Made by a program: the position numbers and the translations under genes. Shown here in pieces: positions 62,452 through 64,000 of a DNA stretch of 64,000 nucleotides. Every line of letters starts with the position of its first letter. Positions within the stretch are counted from its first letter, which is position 1. Origin of the DNA: an uncultured Oscillospiraceae bacterium (GTDB taxonomy: Bacteria; Bacillota; Clostridia; Oscillospirales; Oscillospiraceae); NCBI GenBank assembly GCA_947588955.1, contig CANPYX010000001.1, positions 1 to 64,000 of the forward strand. The letters run 5' to 3'. The notes beneath the pieces are model-generated. The model saw only the letters and a program-made list of their open reading frames with translations. It made no database searches and was not told the DNA's origin.

Positions 62452-64000
62452 ATGACCAAAGAAATATACCACGCGCTTGAAGACCCGGATTATCAGGATG
62501 CCTATGTGGATATCGATGAGCTCCGCACCCGCCCCAACCCAAACGGAGGTGAACTTACATATCGATATGTCCATGGCGGCTTCCCCGGAAAATCCGTGAA
62601 GTTTTCCCTGTGCTTCCCGGAGAAGGAGAAGTACACAGGCCGCTTCTTCCACTACCTCTCCCCCTTCCCCGGGCCGGATGAGGAGATGGCATCCCTGACC
62701 CGAACCGGGCAGAACGACCACATCGCCTTCGCGCTGGAGCACGGCGCCTACTTTGTGGAGAGCAACATGGGCTCTGCCCAGCAGTTTGGTGGCTCCCCGG
62801 AGCCCCGGCGGGTCTGGAAAGCCAGCGCCGCCGTGGCGGAGTTCTCCCGGAAGAAAGCCATGGAAATCTACGGTACTGATAAGCGTCCGGTGGGTGTGGT
62901 CTACGGCGGCTCCGGCGGCGGTTACAAGACCATGGCCTGCATTGAGAACACCGACGCCTGGGATGGGGCAGTGCCCTTCGTCATCGGCTCTCCCGCCTCC
63001 CTGCCCAATACCATCACCATGCTCGTTCAGGGCCAGCGGGTCCTGCGCCACTGCTTTGGGAAGATCATCGACAACATCGACGCCGGTGGCTGCGGCGATA
63101 TGTACGCGGGTCTCACCGACGAAGAGGCCGCCATGCTCCGGGAGATCACCCTGATGGGCAAGCCGCCGTTATCCTGGTACGTGGAGGCCTCCGGGCGTGT
63201 GGATCCAGGCTCTCTGCCGGTGCTGACACCGGGTGTCAAGGCATCTGACCCCAAGTATTTTCAGGATTTCTGGACCGTGCCCGGATATGAGGGGTCAGAT
63301 TCCAATTCCGGCGCCGCACGTGACCGGTTTGTGCTCCGGGCACATGTGATTGCCTGCGGTGTCTCCGACGAGGCGAAACAGGATGGCGGACTTCCCACCG
63401 GTGGCAACGGCGTGGACGATGCTTGGAAGAAGCAGCTTGCCTCCTCCGGTGGCGCTTGGATGGAGATCGACGCCATGCCGGATGACCCCGACCAGTACGT
63501 GGATGGCACCAACATCACTTTCCCCGGCACCGCGGCGGATGGCAAGACGCTCCTACTTTCCTCTCTCACCAGGGAGCCGGAGACGGGCCGCAGTCTCATT
63601 CTCTTTGGCGCGGCGTACGGTGCGGACAGGGCATCGGACGTGATGGCGCTTCTGAAACCGGGCGATGAAGTTCTGTTGGACAACTCCGACTATGTGGCCG
63701 TCCAATCCTACTACCGCCACCAGGTGCCGGCAGAGACAGATTTCCACGCCTGGGACCAGTTCCGCAACCCGGATGGCACCCCTAGGACACCCCAGCGTCC
63801 CTTCATGGGCAAGGGTTTCACCGGAACAGGCACCGTACAGGATGGCGACATCCAAGGCAAGGTGCTCCAGATCCAGGCCCTTGTGGACGAGGCCACCTGC
63901 CCCTGGTGCGCCCATTGGTACCGAGAGCAGGTCAGGAAAGCCGGGAAGCTGGACAACATGCGCACATACTTTTTCCAGCGTTGCATGCACGGGGACAACA
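62452..64000 (+). CDS. Esterase-like alpha/beta hydrolase, 3' end outside window
   Basis: At least 516 residues, open to the window edge. No signal peptide. A nucleophile elbow YGGSGGG (Ser154) follows a strand, and the surrounding ACIENTDAWDGAV resembles the region after the elbow in tannase/feruloyl-esterase-type hydrolases. The rest of the triad should lie downstream or beyond the edge; WCAHWYREQVRKAGK near the edge is not enough to assign it. ATG at 62452 follows GGAGGTGTTCCA. It diverges from the GH3 operon and has a truncated, Ser-less paralogue at 56721. Likely substrate: esterified plant oligosaccharides. Confidence 0.7.
   Translation, partial: MTKEIYHALEDPDYQDAYVDIDELRTRPNPNGGELTYRYVHGGFPGKSVKFSLCFPEKEKYTGRFFHYLSPFPGPDEEMASLTRTGQNDHIAFALEHGAYFVESNMGSAQQFGGSPEPRRVWKASAAVAEFSRKKAMEIYGTDKRPVGVVYGGSGGGYKTMACIENTDAWDGAVPFVIGSPASLPNTITMLVQGQRVLRHCFGKIIDNIDAGGCGDMYAGLTDEEAAMLREITLMGKPPLSWYVEASGRVDPGSLPVLTPGVKASDPKYFQDFWTVPGYEGSDSNSGAARDRFVLRAHVIACGVSDEAKQDGGLPTGGNGVDDAWKKQLASSGGAWMEIDAMPDDPDQYVDGTNITFPGTAADGKTLLLSSLTREPETGRSLILFGAAYGADRASDVMALLKPGDEVLLDNSDYVAVQSYYRHQVPAETDFHAWDQFRNPDGTPRTPQRPFMGKGFTGTGTVQDGDIQGKVLQIQALVDEATCPWCAHWYREQVRKAGKLDNMRTYFFQRCMHGDN

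Overview
The window looks like part of the chromosome of an anaerobic, plant-glycan-degrading Clostridia, probably an Oscillospiraceae-like gut or rumen bacterium. The reasons are moderate-to-high G+C, near-universal GGAGG ribosome binding sites, an EFR1-type ferredoxin protein, LplB/YtcP-type sugar ABC permeases, a YesM/YesN-type two-component system, and a dense set of glycoside hydrolases (GHs). The genus is an inference. Family calls come from motif reading, not from a database search.

Layout. (1) 1-800: the end of an integrated element. It holds a RelE-type toxin 3' end, an 11-bp tandem repeat, a tRNA 3'-end fragment with its terminator, and a frameshifted small gene. (2) 820-9042: a first sugar locus. 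A GPH symporter and a GH2 enzyme diverge from an AraC regulator, a GH43 and a GH1. (3) 9369-21211: mixed functions. These are an S-layer-anchored 5'-nucleotidase; a lower-G+C operon for an ECF sigma factor and an ABC-2 exporter; a MarR / citrate synthase / MarR group; and a TetR-controlled redox operon. (4) 21251-36131: two divergent GH operons. One runs GH1, GH2, acetylesterase, GH78, tag; the other runs GH2, GH43, GH3. (5) 36160-47238: a long leftward run of GH5-like, GH43, esterase, GH2, an SDR, EFR1 and GH78. (6) 47310-64000: the regulatory and uptake core. It has an unknown lipoprotein, two solute-binding lipoproteins, the response regulator and sensor kinase, two permeases, YesL, a GH88 uronyl hydrolase, a GH3, and a full and a truncated copy of an esterase-like hydrolase.

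How it fits together. Two alpha-rhamnosidase-type enzymes, four beta-galactosidase-type GH2 enzymes, arabinosidase/xylosidase-type GH43 enzymes, acetylesterases, an unsaturated uronyl hydrolase and a YesLMN-like module match the enzymes needed to finish off oligosaccharides from pectin (rhamnogalacturonan I) or decorated hemicellulose. Most of the enzymes lack signal peptides, so digestion is probably cytoplasmic after import. No polysaccharide lyase is visible, so the cell may scavenge oligomers released by others.

The most notable signal is a shared promoter architecture upstream of four separate transcripts: the GH2 at 29524, the lipoprotein at 48575, the binding protein at 56567 and the GH3 at 62280. 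A GTCGGATT half-site begins exactly 36 nt before the -10 hexamer at all four. A second copy lies 21 bp further upstream, good at three promoters and degenerate at the fourth. I infer one regulon, probably driven by the YesN-like response regulator encoded between these genes. A second AraC-type repeat with nearly the same geometry (20-bp period, 37 nt to the -10) controls the first locus.
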